Shown here piece after piece: positions 9,401 to 15,312 of a stretch of 15,346 nucleotides of DNA (positions are counted from its first letter, which is position 1; the number at the start of each line of letters is the position of its first letter). The notes beneath the pieces are model-generated. The model did no database searches and was not told where the DNA came from. It saw only the letters and a list, made by a program, of their open reading frames with translations. A program made the position numbers and the translations under genes. Source of the DNA: Clostridium sp. CAG:510 (GTDB lineage Bacteria > Bacillota > Clostridia > Lachnospirales > Lachnospiraceae); assembly GCA_000434615.1 (NCBI GenBank), contig FR880848.1:229824-245169 (forward strand), written 5' to 3'.

Positions 9401-12117
9401 GCGCTTACAAGGATTGAACTTCCCTTCTGTGCGCGGGTCAGCCCTCCTTCTACTATCGCTCCATTATCTACTGCAATCCGGTATCCGGGTTTCCCCACAT
9501 AACATCTGACTCCGGCATAAACCACTCCATCCTGTACTGTCCTCCAGCTATCGACAATAGGATAGCCGTTCACGGTACCGACAAGAGTTCTGGCACGGGA
9601 GTCCTCCGTTTTTTCCTTTGCATTGAAAAAAGACTTTCCGACAACATTTGCGGACAGTAGCAGAGTTACGGCATATTCCCGGTCTGCCTCCAGTGTTGTC
9701 GACACCTTCTTCTGTGTCCCATCTTCCCGGATTTCCCACAGAATAGCTTGGGTAATGCGATAATCGGAGGAGGCTGCGGCAAAGGCATCCGCAACCTGGT
9801 ATCCGTCATAAAAGCCATCTCCCTTTATTTCCACCCGCGAAATATATTTTTCCTCTGCATCCTGGAAAACCGCCTTGGCATTTATATCCCCCTTAGGCAT
9901 ATAAATCCTGGGGTGTGCCAACAAAGATGCAAACGTCATATTGTCCGGATAGGTTGTAAAGTTTCCCGCTGACGAAACATCCTCCAAACCGTTCCAGCTC
10001 AAAAATACTTCATTCGTATCTTTTTGGGCCGTCAGGTACACCAGCTCTCCTTCTAATGCAGAATTGATCTTTCTTCCGTAGCGGTCCATTGCACATCCGT
10101 TTGTAATAGAAATATCATATCTTTCCACAGCTTTTATTCCGATAATTATCTGTATGCTCCGGTTCGAAACCCGCTGTATCTCCACACTGACAGGTTCCCA
10201 GGCTTTCTGCCCGCTATTGATATTGGCAGAAAGCTCCTGCTCCGGGGCAAAAATCTTTTCCTGCTCTGCCAGGCTGACCGGAACTGTCAGATAATATATC
10301 TTATCAAGACATGCTGCCTGATCCGGATTGATAAAAAAGGCATTCCCAAATTCCGCCACATCATACAACCCCGATGTGTCCTTTACCACAGGATTCATTG
10401 TTGTATTATATTCCGGCGGCTGAACTGTCAGGGAAATTTCCTTCACCTTATTCGGAGAATCATAATTATAGCAGATGTATAGCTTTCCACGGCTTACATA
10501 ATAATAGTCTTTTCCTTCCTTTCCTATTTCTACCCCATTCACCTTTACCTTCCGTTCCACATCCTGGGGAAAGAATTTACTGTCAGAGGAAAGACATACT
10601 GTAACCCTGTAATCATATATTTTTCTGAAGCTTGAATTACCTGAAATAATCCCCTTGCTTTGACCCAGCAAAAAACCTTCCCATATTACGGAGCTGACAT
10701 TTACATTTTCTGTGCCGGTACTGACAGTTGTCTCTGATACCGTTTTCCCGTATATAGTATTGGGAACCGTTACCTCCACATCTGTAATTTGGTACTGCGG
10801 CTCATTGCGTTGATCCGTCAGTACGCAGACAGAATTTTCCTTTTCCACAGATAATACAACATTATATTTCAGACTGTCTTTGTTCACTGTTATCCCGTTA
10901 ATTTCAATTGAAGTAGAAACCGGTATAATATCGGTAATCGTCTTTACATTTAAAGTGGAACTGTTTGTGATTACGATGAATCTGCCATTATTACTGCTCT
11001 TTATCGTTGCGGCATAAATCTTCATTTCATCCGCACAGTAAGAATTCTGGGTCATTCCCAAATCCAGAACCGGGCTTCCGCTGCTGCCGGAGCTTTCAAA
11101 GCTACCGCCCCATATTTCGCTCTCTCCTACACCTGATGTCCGCAGCACAGAACCATTTTCAGAGTAAAAATCCGCATGGTCATATATAACGGAAGCATCC
11201 ACTGCATATACAACTTCACTGCCTGAGCCGGCTTTTTCCTTATAAGTATTTCTGTAGCTTCCTCCTTCTATCGTCACCGGATAACTTCCCTCAAGCTGCA
11301 GTGTTCTATAACCGGAGCTCTCCATCACACAGTTCTTCAGTAAAGCTTTACCTTCTTTACTGTTTTCTCCCTTGAATTTCACACAGACTGCCGCAGACTC
11401 CACCCTACAGTCCGTCATGGTAAGCGTACAGTTATAAGTTGACACCGCCTGAGCATATTTTGCAGTCACCTTAAGTGTCACCTTTTCTATGGTAATGGTT
11501 GCCTTTGAACCGCTGAGCAACCCCGAATCTTTAGTACCGGCCTCAGAAGCATCCATACACAACGTCCCCCTGCTTCCGCTGCTGTCCGTAATGGTAAGAC
11601 TTGCGGAATTTGTTACCCAGATTGCTTTTCCGCCTATCGTCGTTTCCCCATTTTGTACACTGATAGTCAGTGTTTTACCATTCATGTCTATGGTATGATT
11701 TCCTGCCTTAATATCAATTGCATCGACCCAGCCGCCCGTCTGACAGATATAATTAATATTTTCTGTGAGGACAATCCTGTTGGTCGCATCTGTCTCCAGT
11801 GCCTTTTTCAAAGTCTCGTAATCGGACACCGGAATTTCTCCGGCATAATTCATCTCCGGAATCTCCCACTCTGCATTTCCATCCGTCACATCACCTTCCA
11901 ATGCATCTCCTGCTGTCATATCCCCCGCTGTCACATCACCTTCCGATACATCACCTTCCGATATATCTTCCGCCGATACATCACTTTCCGATACATCTCC
12001 CGCCGACTCTGTTCCACCTGATAAATCCGCTGCAAATGACACAACCGGTGCTTCACAAAGCAGAAGTAATACCGCCATTAAAAAACTCAGCAATCGTTTT
12101 CCTGTTTTGTTTTTCAT
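6412..12117 (-). CDS. Very large secreted multi-domain repeat protein (putative surface protein/adhesin)
   Basis: A 1901-residue protein of unknown function. The start ATG 12117 has a good RBS (AAAGGAGA, 12123-12130). A signal peptide is clear: KNKTGKRLL, a hydrophobic core (about 9-21) and a cleavage site near VSFAA (27-30). Then come nine acidic pentads (38-82); a region about 90-400 rich in short beta strands and phrases such as HTIDMNGKTLTI and SLTITDSSG, typical of a right-handed parallel beta-helix; an unassigned region (about 400-660); two stretches resembling divergent InlB B-repeats (about 665-752, ending MPKGDINAKAVF, and about 878-970); a unique stretch (970-1100); and nine Ig-like modules (about 1105-1880) of the form GxDYTxxYKNN...GKGNYTG...TFxI. 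No LPXTG motif, SLH domain or membrane anchor is seen; it ends in the aromatic tail LTWWEELLSSVGSLFY. Secretion is well supported; adhesin or carbohydrate contact is inference. It is monocistronic, with its own promoter candidate and terminator. Confidence 0.85.
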   Translation of the reverse strand: MKNKTGKRLLSFLMAVLLLLCEAPVVSFAADLSGGTESAGDVSESDVSAEDISEGDVSEGDVTAGDMTAGDALEGDVTDGNAEWEIPEMNYAGEIPVSDYETLKKALETDATNRIVLTENINYICQTGGWVDAIDIKAGNHTIDMNGKTLTISVQNGETTIGGKAIWVTNSASLTITDSSGSRGTLCMDASEAGTKDSGLLSGSKATITIEKVTLKVTAKYAQAVSTYNCTLTMTDCRVESAAVCVKFKGENSKEGKALLKNCVMESSGYRTLQLEGSYPVTIEGGSYRNTYKEKAGSGSEVVYAVDASVIYDHADFYSENGSVLRTSGVGESEIWGGSFESSGSSGSPVLDLGMTQNSYCADEMKIYAATIKSSNNGRFIVITNSSTLNVKTITDIIPVSTSIEINGITVNKDSLKYNVVLSVEKENSVCVLTDQRNEPQYQITDVEVTVPNTIYGKTVSETTVSTGTENVNVSSVIWEGFLLGQSKGIISGNSSFRKIYDYRVTVCLSSDSKFFPQDVERKVKVNGVEIGKEGKDYYYVSRGKLYICYNYDSPNKVKEISLTVQPPEYNTTMNPVVKDTSGLYDVAEFGNAFFINPDQAACLDKIYYLTVPVSLAEQEKIFAPEQELSANINSGQKAWEPVSVEIQRVSNRSIQIIIGIKAVERYDISITNGCAMDRYGRKINSALEGELVYLTAQKDTNEVFLSWNGLEDVSSAGNFTTYPDNMTFASLLAHPRIYMPKGDINAKAVFQDAEEKYISRVEIKGDGFYDGYQVADAFAAASSDYRITQAILWEIREDGTQKKVSTTLEADREYAVTLLLSANVVGKSFFNAKEKTEDSRARTLVGTVNGYPIVDSWRTVQDGVVYAGVRCYVGKPGYRIAVDNGAIVEGGLTRAQKGSSILVSAPAIKDGRSFSFWSVSGARGNEEKEEWPIEHFKSEAGAEIYRKGNTEFIRFNMTEQNISISPVYTTADQLVDTLTLSDVKMPQVDVKLPDVTGISAEESAVKTIMGNWVLLPDYVDYDNLSIEDFNELEGVDDAVPEKGQYGLHYGLAVVIDLEEGKYFASENVEAAMADKKPAAIVCCSNKAMLLFDFGCLTPEGIYIRPVEDQIYMGTALRPSPAVYCGGVRLKEGTDYTVSYKNNIKAADKTVKNAPTVTVTGRKNYKGKVTAVFSILPADLGSASGITAEPLYVKASGKQVFGKPVIRYNGKIVPASEYTLTYEGKDNMNNFAKPGEYNITVTGKGNNFTGKLTVKQYNLENITVVFEKDSFVRSYTGDRIVLLGDTYTVYAQDKKTKLGAGDYKVTYENNVKAGKATMIITGQGNYTGVVKKTFTITPASMDTENISVVNSPQDRDWFYTGEMVCPKDFMLRYGTINLREGVDYTVAYKNNKTVGKTADKKAPVVVIKGKGNYKGTMEFTFNILPADISGFSKDADAPSVLYRNTKNNYVTKPVIKDINGRKLVQGKDYELVEYKVYNENTATWENITADRVELPAGKDYVQMQVTVKGKGNFTGTCVLTYRMTAYSVRQFTVEKITEREFRNAPYDNPAAVVVRDKVSGVTLTYNKDYRLRFENNLYPGTAIVYIDGLGAYSGTVRQTFRIKPASLAAQKPDGTQVLNGYLKVVSAPGSYKFTGKDIRPEDIVLQDIGGYRLVKGVDYTLSYKNNKNAFTYVAGTNEAKAPAVIVNGKGNYTGKLCLYFSIMQADISGTDNKGNPRITVSAPDILYRDVKNNYIPKITVTDAYGKKLTAGKDYDKNVQYKLVSTGSIVSGDRVSMGTKTELLMEAVIVGTGNYTGSYTFRYRIYSANIKTAAVGKNGNEIYTGRPICPKMTVTYGKDRTLLTEGVDYTLQYVNNVNTGTATVIIRGMGSYGGEKKVTFKIVSRELTWWEELLSSVGSLFY
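6475..7260 (-). repeat. Super-repeat 3 (modules A3-B3-C3) in the surface-protein gene
   Basis: Residues about 1620-1881. Module A3 has GVDYTLSYKNN with a long insert before APAVIVNGKGNYTG; B3 has LYRDVKNNYIPK and GKDYDKNVQYKL; C3 has IYTGRPICPKMTV and the short GVDYTLQYVNN unit. Each part matches its counterpart in super-repeats 1 and 2. Confidence 0.8.
7310..8100 (-). repeat. Super-repeat 2 (modules A2-B2-C2) in the surface-protein gene
   Basis: Residues about 1340-1603. A2: FYTGEMVCPKDF, GVDYTVAYKNN, APVVVIKGKGNYKG, then the linker ILPADISG. B2: LYRNTKNNYVTKPVI, GKDYELVEYKV, VTVKGKGNFTG. C2: NKDYRLRFENN, IDGLGAYSGTV, TFRIKPASL. A2 and B2 are most similar to A3 and B3. Confidence 0.8.
8104..8808 (-). 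repeat. Super-repeat 1 (modules A1-B1-C1) in the surface-protein gene
   Basis: Residues about 1104-1338. A1: IYMGTALRPSPAV, GTDYTVSYKNN, APTVTVTGRKNYKG, linker ILPADLG. B1: GKPVIRYNGK, ASEYTLTYEGK, NITVTGKGNNFTG. C1: AGDYKVTYENN, IITGQGNYTGVV, TFTITPASM. B1 is the most diverged unit of the nine. Confidence 0.75.
11872..12006 (-). repeat. Nine 15-bp tandem repeats coding acidic pentads (S/T)(A/E)xD(V/I/M)
   Basis: Residues 38-82 read as nine consecutive pentads: SAGDV, SESDV, SAEDI, SEGDV, SEGDV, TAGDM, TAGDA, LEGDV, TDGNA. On the plus strand this appears as 15-bp units related to GATACATCACCTTCC. Because the unit is a multiple of three, copy number could change without breaking the frame. 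The segment directly follows the signal peptide and is rich in Asp and Glu. Confidence 0.9.
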
Positions 12118-12185
12118 GACATTCTCCTTTACATGTTTTTATTTTTCTGTTGTTTTTTCACGCATAGAAAACATTACTCTTTTAT

Positions 12186-12214
12186 ATTATCTTACACTAA
12201 AAAAAGACTTTCCA
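12186..12214 (-). promoter_or_regulatory. Promoter candidate for the surface-protein gene
   Basis: On the minus strand: TGGAAA (12209-12214), 17-base spacer, GATAAT (12186-12191). The -10 is 5/6 and the -35 is 4/6. The leader would be about 62 bases. The surrounding DNA is very A/T-rich, so chance matches are likely; this is tentative. Confidence 0.4.
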
Positions 12215-12253
12215 CATCATTCTTTCGGGTGATATTTTGAAAAGGTTTTAAAA

Positions 12254-12286
12254 TAAAAAAACCGATTACCCTTCCGGATAATCGGT
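12254..12286 (-). terminator. Intrinsic terminator after rpsR
   Basis: ACCGATTA (12261-12268) pairs with TAATCGGT (12279-12286), with two more G-C pairs inside after a mismatch and a TTCC centre. On the minus strand a run of seven T follows. It lies 12 bases past the rpsR stop and ends the rpsF-ssb-rpsR operon ahead of the surface-protein gene. Confidence 0.9.
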
Positions 12287-12298
12287 CTCTCTTAAAAT

Positions 12299-12562
12299 TT
12301 AGTCCTGAACATAAGGCATCAGTGCTACGTGACGTGCACGCTTGATAGCAACGGTAAGTGCTCTCTGATGCTTTGCACAGTTACCGGTGATTCTTCTGGG
12401 AAGAATCTTGCCTCTCTCTGATACGTATCTCTTTAACTTATTTACATCTTTGTAGTCAATTACATTGTCCTTGCCACAAAATACACAAACTTTTTTTCTT
12501 CTGCGCATGCCACCTTTTTTTCTCATAGGTGCATCTGCTTTGTCTGCTTTATTGAATGCCAT
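12299..12562 (-). CDS. rpsR: 30S ribosomal protein S18
   Basis: S18 pairs with S6 on the platform of the small ribosomal subunit. The 87-residue protein carries the conserved core KLKRYVSERGKILPRR, TGNCAKHQRAL and IKRARHVALMPY. Cys26, Cys29, Cys62 and His65 form a probable zinc site, i.e. the metal-binding form of S18. The start ATG 12562 has GGAGG nine bases upstream. Last gene of rpsF-ssb-rpsR, 27 bases after the ssb stop; an intrinsic terminator follows immediately. Confidence 0.98.
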   Translation of the reverse strand: MAFNKADKADAPMRKKGGMRRRKKVCVFCGKDNVIDYKDVNKLKRYVSERGKILPRRITGNCAKHQRALTVAIKRARHVALMPYVQD

Positions 12563-12589
12563 GTCAGTGTGCCTCCATTCTTAGAATTA

Positions 12590-13045
12590 TTAGTTAAACG
12601 GCAGTTCCTCATCAATGCCGTCCGGGATGTTCATGAAACCGTCACCGACACCTGAAGGTTCAGGCTTGAAGTGATTGTTGTTTCCTCCCGCAAAACCACT
12701 ATTATCCCCAGAAGCATTTTTGCTCTCGGCAAATTCCTGGTCCTCAACAACTACTTCGGTGGTGTAAACTTTTACACCGTCCTTGTTGGTGTAGCTGCCG
12801 GTCTGGATACGTCCGCTTACTACAAGCTTGGTTCCCTTGTGGAAATACTTTTCCGCAAATTCACCGCTTTTTCCAAAAGCAACACAATTGATAAAGTCAG
12901 CAGTCTGCTCATCATTACTGTTGTTTCTGAAATTTCTGCGGTCAACTGCCAGTGTGTATCTCGCAATTGCCAGTGCATTTTCGCCCTGAGAATATCTTAC
13001 TTCAGGATCTCTGGTTAATCTTCCCATAAGAATTACTTTATTCAT
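12590..13045 (-). CDS. ssb: Single-stranded DNA-binding protein
   Basis: Coats single-stranded DNA during replication, recombination and repair, and recruits partners by its C-terminal tip. Residues 1-105 form the OB fold, from MNKVILMGRLTRDPEVRY through FINCVAFGKSGEFAEKYFHKG to VSGRIQTGSYTNKDG. A Gly/Asn-rich flexible linker (about 112-140) leads to the acidic tip DEELPFN, the equivalent of the DDDIPF partner-binding tip. The 151-residue length is ordinary. ATG 13045 is preceded by GAGGGA. It sits between rpsF and rpsR, the usual operon in bacteria, with 53 bases separating it from rpsF. Confidence 0.97.
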   Translation of the reverse strand: MNKVILMGRLTRDPEVRYSQGENALAIARYTLAVDRRNFRNNSNDEQTADFINCVAFGKSGEFAEKYFHKGTKLVVSGRIQTGSYTNKDGVKVYTTEVVVEDQEFAESKNASGDNSGFAGGNNNHFKPEPSGVGDGFMNIPDGIDEELPFN

Positions 13046-13059
13046 ATAAGTCCCTCTTT

Positions 13060-13096
13060 CCGGTATACCAGGAATCCTCGGAATACCCGGTATGCC
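13060..13096. repeat. Direct repeat of CCGGTATRCC in the rpsF-ssb gap
   Basis: CCGGTATACC (13060-13069) and CCGGTATGCC (13087-13096) match at 9 of 10 bases. The first copy contains the palindrome GGTATACC and can also pair imperfectly with ATACCCGG (13083-13090) to form a hairpin in the transcript. It lies wholly between the rpsF stop and the ssb RBS. Role unknown. Confidence 0.5.
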
Positions 13097-13098
13097 TA

Positions 13099-13386
13099 TT
13101 AAGCTTCCTGTTTAACGATTAAATATCTGATTACGTTGTCCATAATACGAACACGGCTCTCGATTTCAGCGGGAGCGGTTGTTTCTGCATCGAACTGGAT
13201 GAAGTAGTAGAAAGCTTCTTTCATCTTCTGAACTTCGTAAGCTAATTTCTTCTTACCCCATTCATCAACGTTGGTGATAGTACCGCCAAATCTCTCAACC
13301 AGTGCCTTGCACTTGTCGATTACGGCTGCTCTTTCATCATCTTCGATTTTCGCACTTACAACAACTGTTAATTCATATTTGCTCAT
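13099..13386 (-). CDS. rpsF: 30S ribosomal protein S6
   Basis: S6 forms a heterodimer with S18 in the small subunit. The protein is 95 residues, the usual length, and has MSKYELTVVVSAKIEDDER at the N terminus, RFGGTITNVDEWGKKKLAYEV in the middle (a typical S6 stretch) and EIESRVRIMDNVIRYLIV at the end. The frame stays open upstream to 13446, but the start at ATG 13386 is decided by a perfect AAGGAGG eight bases before it; the upstream extension would lie in the untranslated leader. First gene of the rpsF-ssb-rpsR operon, with a strong promoter at 13455-13483. Possible feedback control by the S6:S18 complex through the leader hairpin. Confidence 0.98.
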   Translation of the reverse strand: MSKYELTVVVSAKIEDDERAAVIDKCKALVERFGGTITNVDEWGKKKLAYEVQKMKEAFYYFIQFDAETTAPAEIESRVRIMDNVIRYLIVKQEA

Positions 13387-13394
13387 GCTTTTTA

Positions 13395-13401
13395 CCTCCT
13401 T
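13395..13401 (-). promoter_or_regulatory. Ribosome binding site of rpsF
   Basis: AAGGAGG on the minus strand, 8 bases before ATG 13386. It fixes the S6 start and rules out the longer open frame beginning at 13446. Confidence 0.9.
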
Positions 13402-13411
13402 ATGGTCTCTG

Positions 13412-13429
13412 GCCCCCTTCTGCGGGAGC
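13412..13429 (-). promoter_or_regulatory. Leader hairpin upstream of rpsF (possible S6:S18 autoregulatory element)
   Basis: In the roughly 60-base leader, GCUCCC and GGGGGC can form a 6-bp stem (one G-U pair) with loop GCAGAA; an alternative CCUU/AAGG pairing leaves a C-rich CCG-containing loop. S6:S18 is known to bind a conserved hairpin with an exposed CCG in rpsF leaders of many bacteria. Position and the presence of CCG agree, but the fold was judged by eye and does not prove the motif. Confidence 0.45.
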
Positions 13430-13454
13430 AAGGAATAATGTATCACGAGTTAAA

Positions 13455-13483
13455 ATGATACCATAGAAATGCCTGTTTTTCAA
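13455..13483 (-). promoter_or_regulatory. Strong sigma-A promoter of rpsF-ssb-rpsR
   Basis: On the minus strand: TTGAAA (13478-13483), exactly 17 bases, TATCAT (13455-13460), with an extended TGG just before the -10. Both hexamers are 5/6 matches. The -35 overlaps the stop codon of the preceding DUF951 gene. Transcription should start near 13448, giving a leader of about 60 bases. Confidence 0.8.
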
Positions 13484-13662
13484 GCCTTTTTCTTAATTTC
13501 CCTGACATTTTTTTCAACCAGTTTTCGTGCAATCATAATCTGGTGCCCACATCCCAGGCATTTTAAGCGGAAATCCGCGCCGATACGCAATACCTCCCAT
13601 TCTTTACTTCCGCAGGGATGCTCTTTTTTCAGGGTAACAATGTCTCCCACCTGAATATCCAT
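13480..13662 (-). CDS. DUF951 family small protein (YyzM-like)
   Basis: A 60-residue conserved protein of unknown function. Residues about 1-55 carry the family pattern: MDIQVGDIVTLKKEHPCGS, EWEVLRIGADFRLKCLGCG, HQIMIARKLVEK. The CLGC pair plus an upstream Cys (HPCGS) could bind a metal, and the fold is probably a small beta barrel; neither is proven. ATG 13662 is preferred over the GTG at 13674, because the GTG is part of the GGTGAGG ribosome binding site. Homologs lie near the rpsF operon in Bacillus too, where YyzM is in the same neighbourhood. It lies 43 bases after the sirtuin gene and is probably cotranscribed with it. Confidence 0.9.
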   Translation of the reverse strand: MDIQVGDIVTLKKEHPCGSKEWEVLRIGADFRLKCLGCGHQIMIARKLVEKNVREIKKKA

Positions 13663-13705
13663 ACTGTTCCTCACCTTTTCAACTGATTTTTCACATGCTC
13701 CGCTG

Positions 13706-14437
13706 TTACTTAAGCTGCCCGAATACTTCCCCTATGCTTGCAGAAAGAAGCAGATCCGCTTCGCTGTCCCTGTCCGTAGCTGACTTGTTGACCAGCACCA
13801 GATGCTTTCCACGGAAATAATTGATCAGCCCTGCCGCTGGATATACCACCAGGGATGTACCACCTATAATAAGAAGGTCTGCATTACTGATAGCCCGGAT
13901 AGCCTTTTGCACCGTATCCTCGTTCAGTCCTTCTTCATATAATACCACATCCGGTTTTATCATGCCTCCGCATTTTTCGCAGTGTGGAACGCCTTCCGCT
14001 TTTTTTATATAATCCACGTCATAAAAGGCTCCGCAATCCTCACAATAATTGCGCAATACACTGCCATGCAGCTCCAGCACATTTTTACTCCCCGCCGCCT
14101 GATGCAATCCGTCGATATTCTGGGTAATGACTGCCTTCAGTTTGCCTTCTGCTTCCCACTGCGCCAGCTTTTTGTGTGCCATATTGGGCTTTGCATCCAG
14201 AAACAACATCTTATTTTTATAAAAACGGTAAAATTCTTCCGGATTTCTTCTATAAAAAGTATGGCTCAGAATCGTCTCCGGCGGATAATCATACTGTTGA
14301 TGGTACAAACCGTCCACGCTCCTGAAATCCGGTATGCCGCTTTCTGTGGAAACACCTGCACCGCCAAAGAAAACGATGTAATGGCTCTCATCCAGCATCT
14401 GCTGAAATGCTGCTATCTTTTCCTTTAAATCATTCAT
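13706..14437 (-). CDS. cobB: Sir2-family NAD-dependent protein deacylase (sirtuin)
   Basis: Removes acyl groups from lysines using NAD, giving nicotinamide and O-acyl-ADP-ribose. All core motifs are intact in the 243-residue protein: GAGVSTESGIPDFRS (26-40) for NAD binding, TQNIDGLHQAAGS (105-117), the catalytic His124 in ELHGS, the zinc cysteines Cys132, Cys135, Cys153 and Cys156, KPDVVLYEE (161-169), GGTSLVVYPAAG and LVNKSATDRD. No extra domain is fused. ATG 14437 has a good GGAGGAG upstream. It lies between a YdcF-type gene (73 bases upstream) and DUF951 (43 bases downstream), probably one transcript. Deacetylase or another acyl specificity cannot be settled from the sequence. Confidence 0.95.
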   Translation of the reverse strand: MNDLKEKIAAFQQMLDESHYIVFFGGAGVSTESGIPDFRSVDGLYHQQYDYPPETILSHTFYRRNPEEFYRFYKNKMLFLDAKPNMAHKKLAQWEAEGKLKAVITQNIDGLHQAAGSKNVLELHGSVLRNYCEDCGAFYDVDYIKKAEGVPHCEKCGGMIKPDVVLYEEGLNEDTVQKAIRAISNADLLIIGGTSLVVYPAAGLINYFRGKHLVLVNKSATDRDSEADLLLSASIGEVFGQLK

Positions 14438-14510
14438 TTAGGTTTTCTCCTCCCATCCTGCCTTTAGATAAACATTCCCGTTCATTGCCGGCAGTACCTT
14501 TCCCCGGCTC

Positions 14511-15248
14511 TTAAAAATGTCCCATCAGGAAATCTTTCACTACACCGAAGAATTCGCGGAGCATATTGTTCGGCAGATAGAAAGCGGTTGCCGGAGCGGC
14601 AATTCCAACTACATTCCTGTAGCCTGCCGCCTTTGCCAGTTTCACGGCACGAAATACATGAAAGTTATTGGATACAATGCCCACCTTGTCCGTATCTGCC
14701 TGTAAAAAATCTTTGCTGAAACGGATATTCTGCTCCGTATTTACTGACTTGTCTTCCAATATTATTCTGTCCGGCTCTATGCCTCTCTTTACCAGATAAT
14801 CACACATCCCCCGTGCCTCGGAAGCAGGTTCATTACTGCCCTGTCCGCCCGATACAATCACCTTCGTATCAGGATGTGCCGTTAGATATTCATATGCCGT
14901 ATCCAGTCTATACTGCAACACCCGGCTCGGTCCGGTTGTTTTCAATTGCGCTCCCAGCACCACAATATAATCCAGTTCTTTGTCGGTATTTTTAGAAAAT
15001 CCGCTGATAATGCATCCTTCCGTAAACAAAAATACCGCCAGCATCAGCAGAAACAAAGTGCCTGCCGTAATATGCAGCCAATGCGGCATGGCGTGCCATA
15101 TACGTCCCCGGAATATGCCCCATAGTGTAAAAGCAACTCCCAGTATTCCCCATATGAGAAAAAACCAGGTACCCGTGCCTCCTGTAATTGCCAATGCCAG
15201 ACAATACAGCGCACAGAGTATCCCTACTATCATCCAAATCATATGCAA
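14511..15248 (-). CDS. YdcF/SanA-type membrane protein with DUF218 domain
   Basis: A membrane protein of a family implicated in envelope integrity (ElyC, SanA) and, for E. coli YdcF, S-adenosylmethionine binding; the reaction is unknown. Numbered from ATG 15242 (243 residues) it has three hydrophobic segments (about 3-20, 26-44 and 57-80) and then the DUF218 domain: DYIVVLGAQL (91-100), SRVLQYRLDTAYEYL, VIVSGGQGSNEPASEA, EDKSVNTEQNIRFS and VSNNFHVFRAVKLAK (190-204). The start is either TTG 15248, seven bases after GGAAAGGGG, or ATG 15242, thirteen bases after it; the coordinates use the TTG. A longer frame reaches 15335 but begins inside a terminator hairpin and is unlikely. It is followed by the sirtuin gene. 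Confidence 0.85.
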   Translation of the reverse strand: MHMIWMIVGILCALYCLALAITGGTGTWFFLIWGILGVAFTLWGIFRGRIWHAMPHWLHITAGTLFLLMLAVFLFTEGCIISGFSKNTDKELDYIVVLGAQLKTTGPSRVLQYRLDTAYEYLTAHPDTKVIVSGGQGSNEPASEARGMCDYLVKRGIEPDRIILEDKSVNTEQNIRFSKDFLQADTDKVGIVSNNFHVFRAVKLAKAAGYRNVVGIAAPATAFYLPNNMLREFFGVVKDFLMGHF

Positions 15249-15312
15249 AGTTATGCCCCTTTCCTGTCTATAGCTAATGTTCCTGTTGTGTTTCCTTCCT
15301 CTCTTCACCATA

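Noticed and set aside
11860..12010. CRISPR-like array in the surface-protein gene
   Set aside because: The 15-bp units are contiguous, in frame and code for pentads; there are no spacers.
13706..14437. Sirtuin as part of an antiphage (NAD-depleting) system such as a Sir2-type defence
   Set aside because: It is a short, ordinary deacylase with a full zinc site and no fused effector or partner gene (no Argonaute, HerA or large second domain) next to it.
14490..14512. GCCGG/CCGGC inverted repeat between the YdcF-type gene and the sirtuin as a terminator
   Set aside because: Only a 5-bp stem with a long loop and no T run; the two genes are more likely cotranscribed.
15267..15272. TATAGA as a -10 box for the YdcF-type gene
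   Set aside because: The predicted transcript would begin within the ribosome binding site, and the -35 match is poor.
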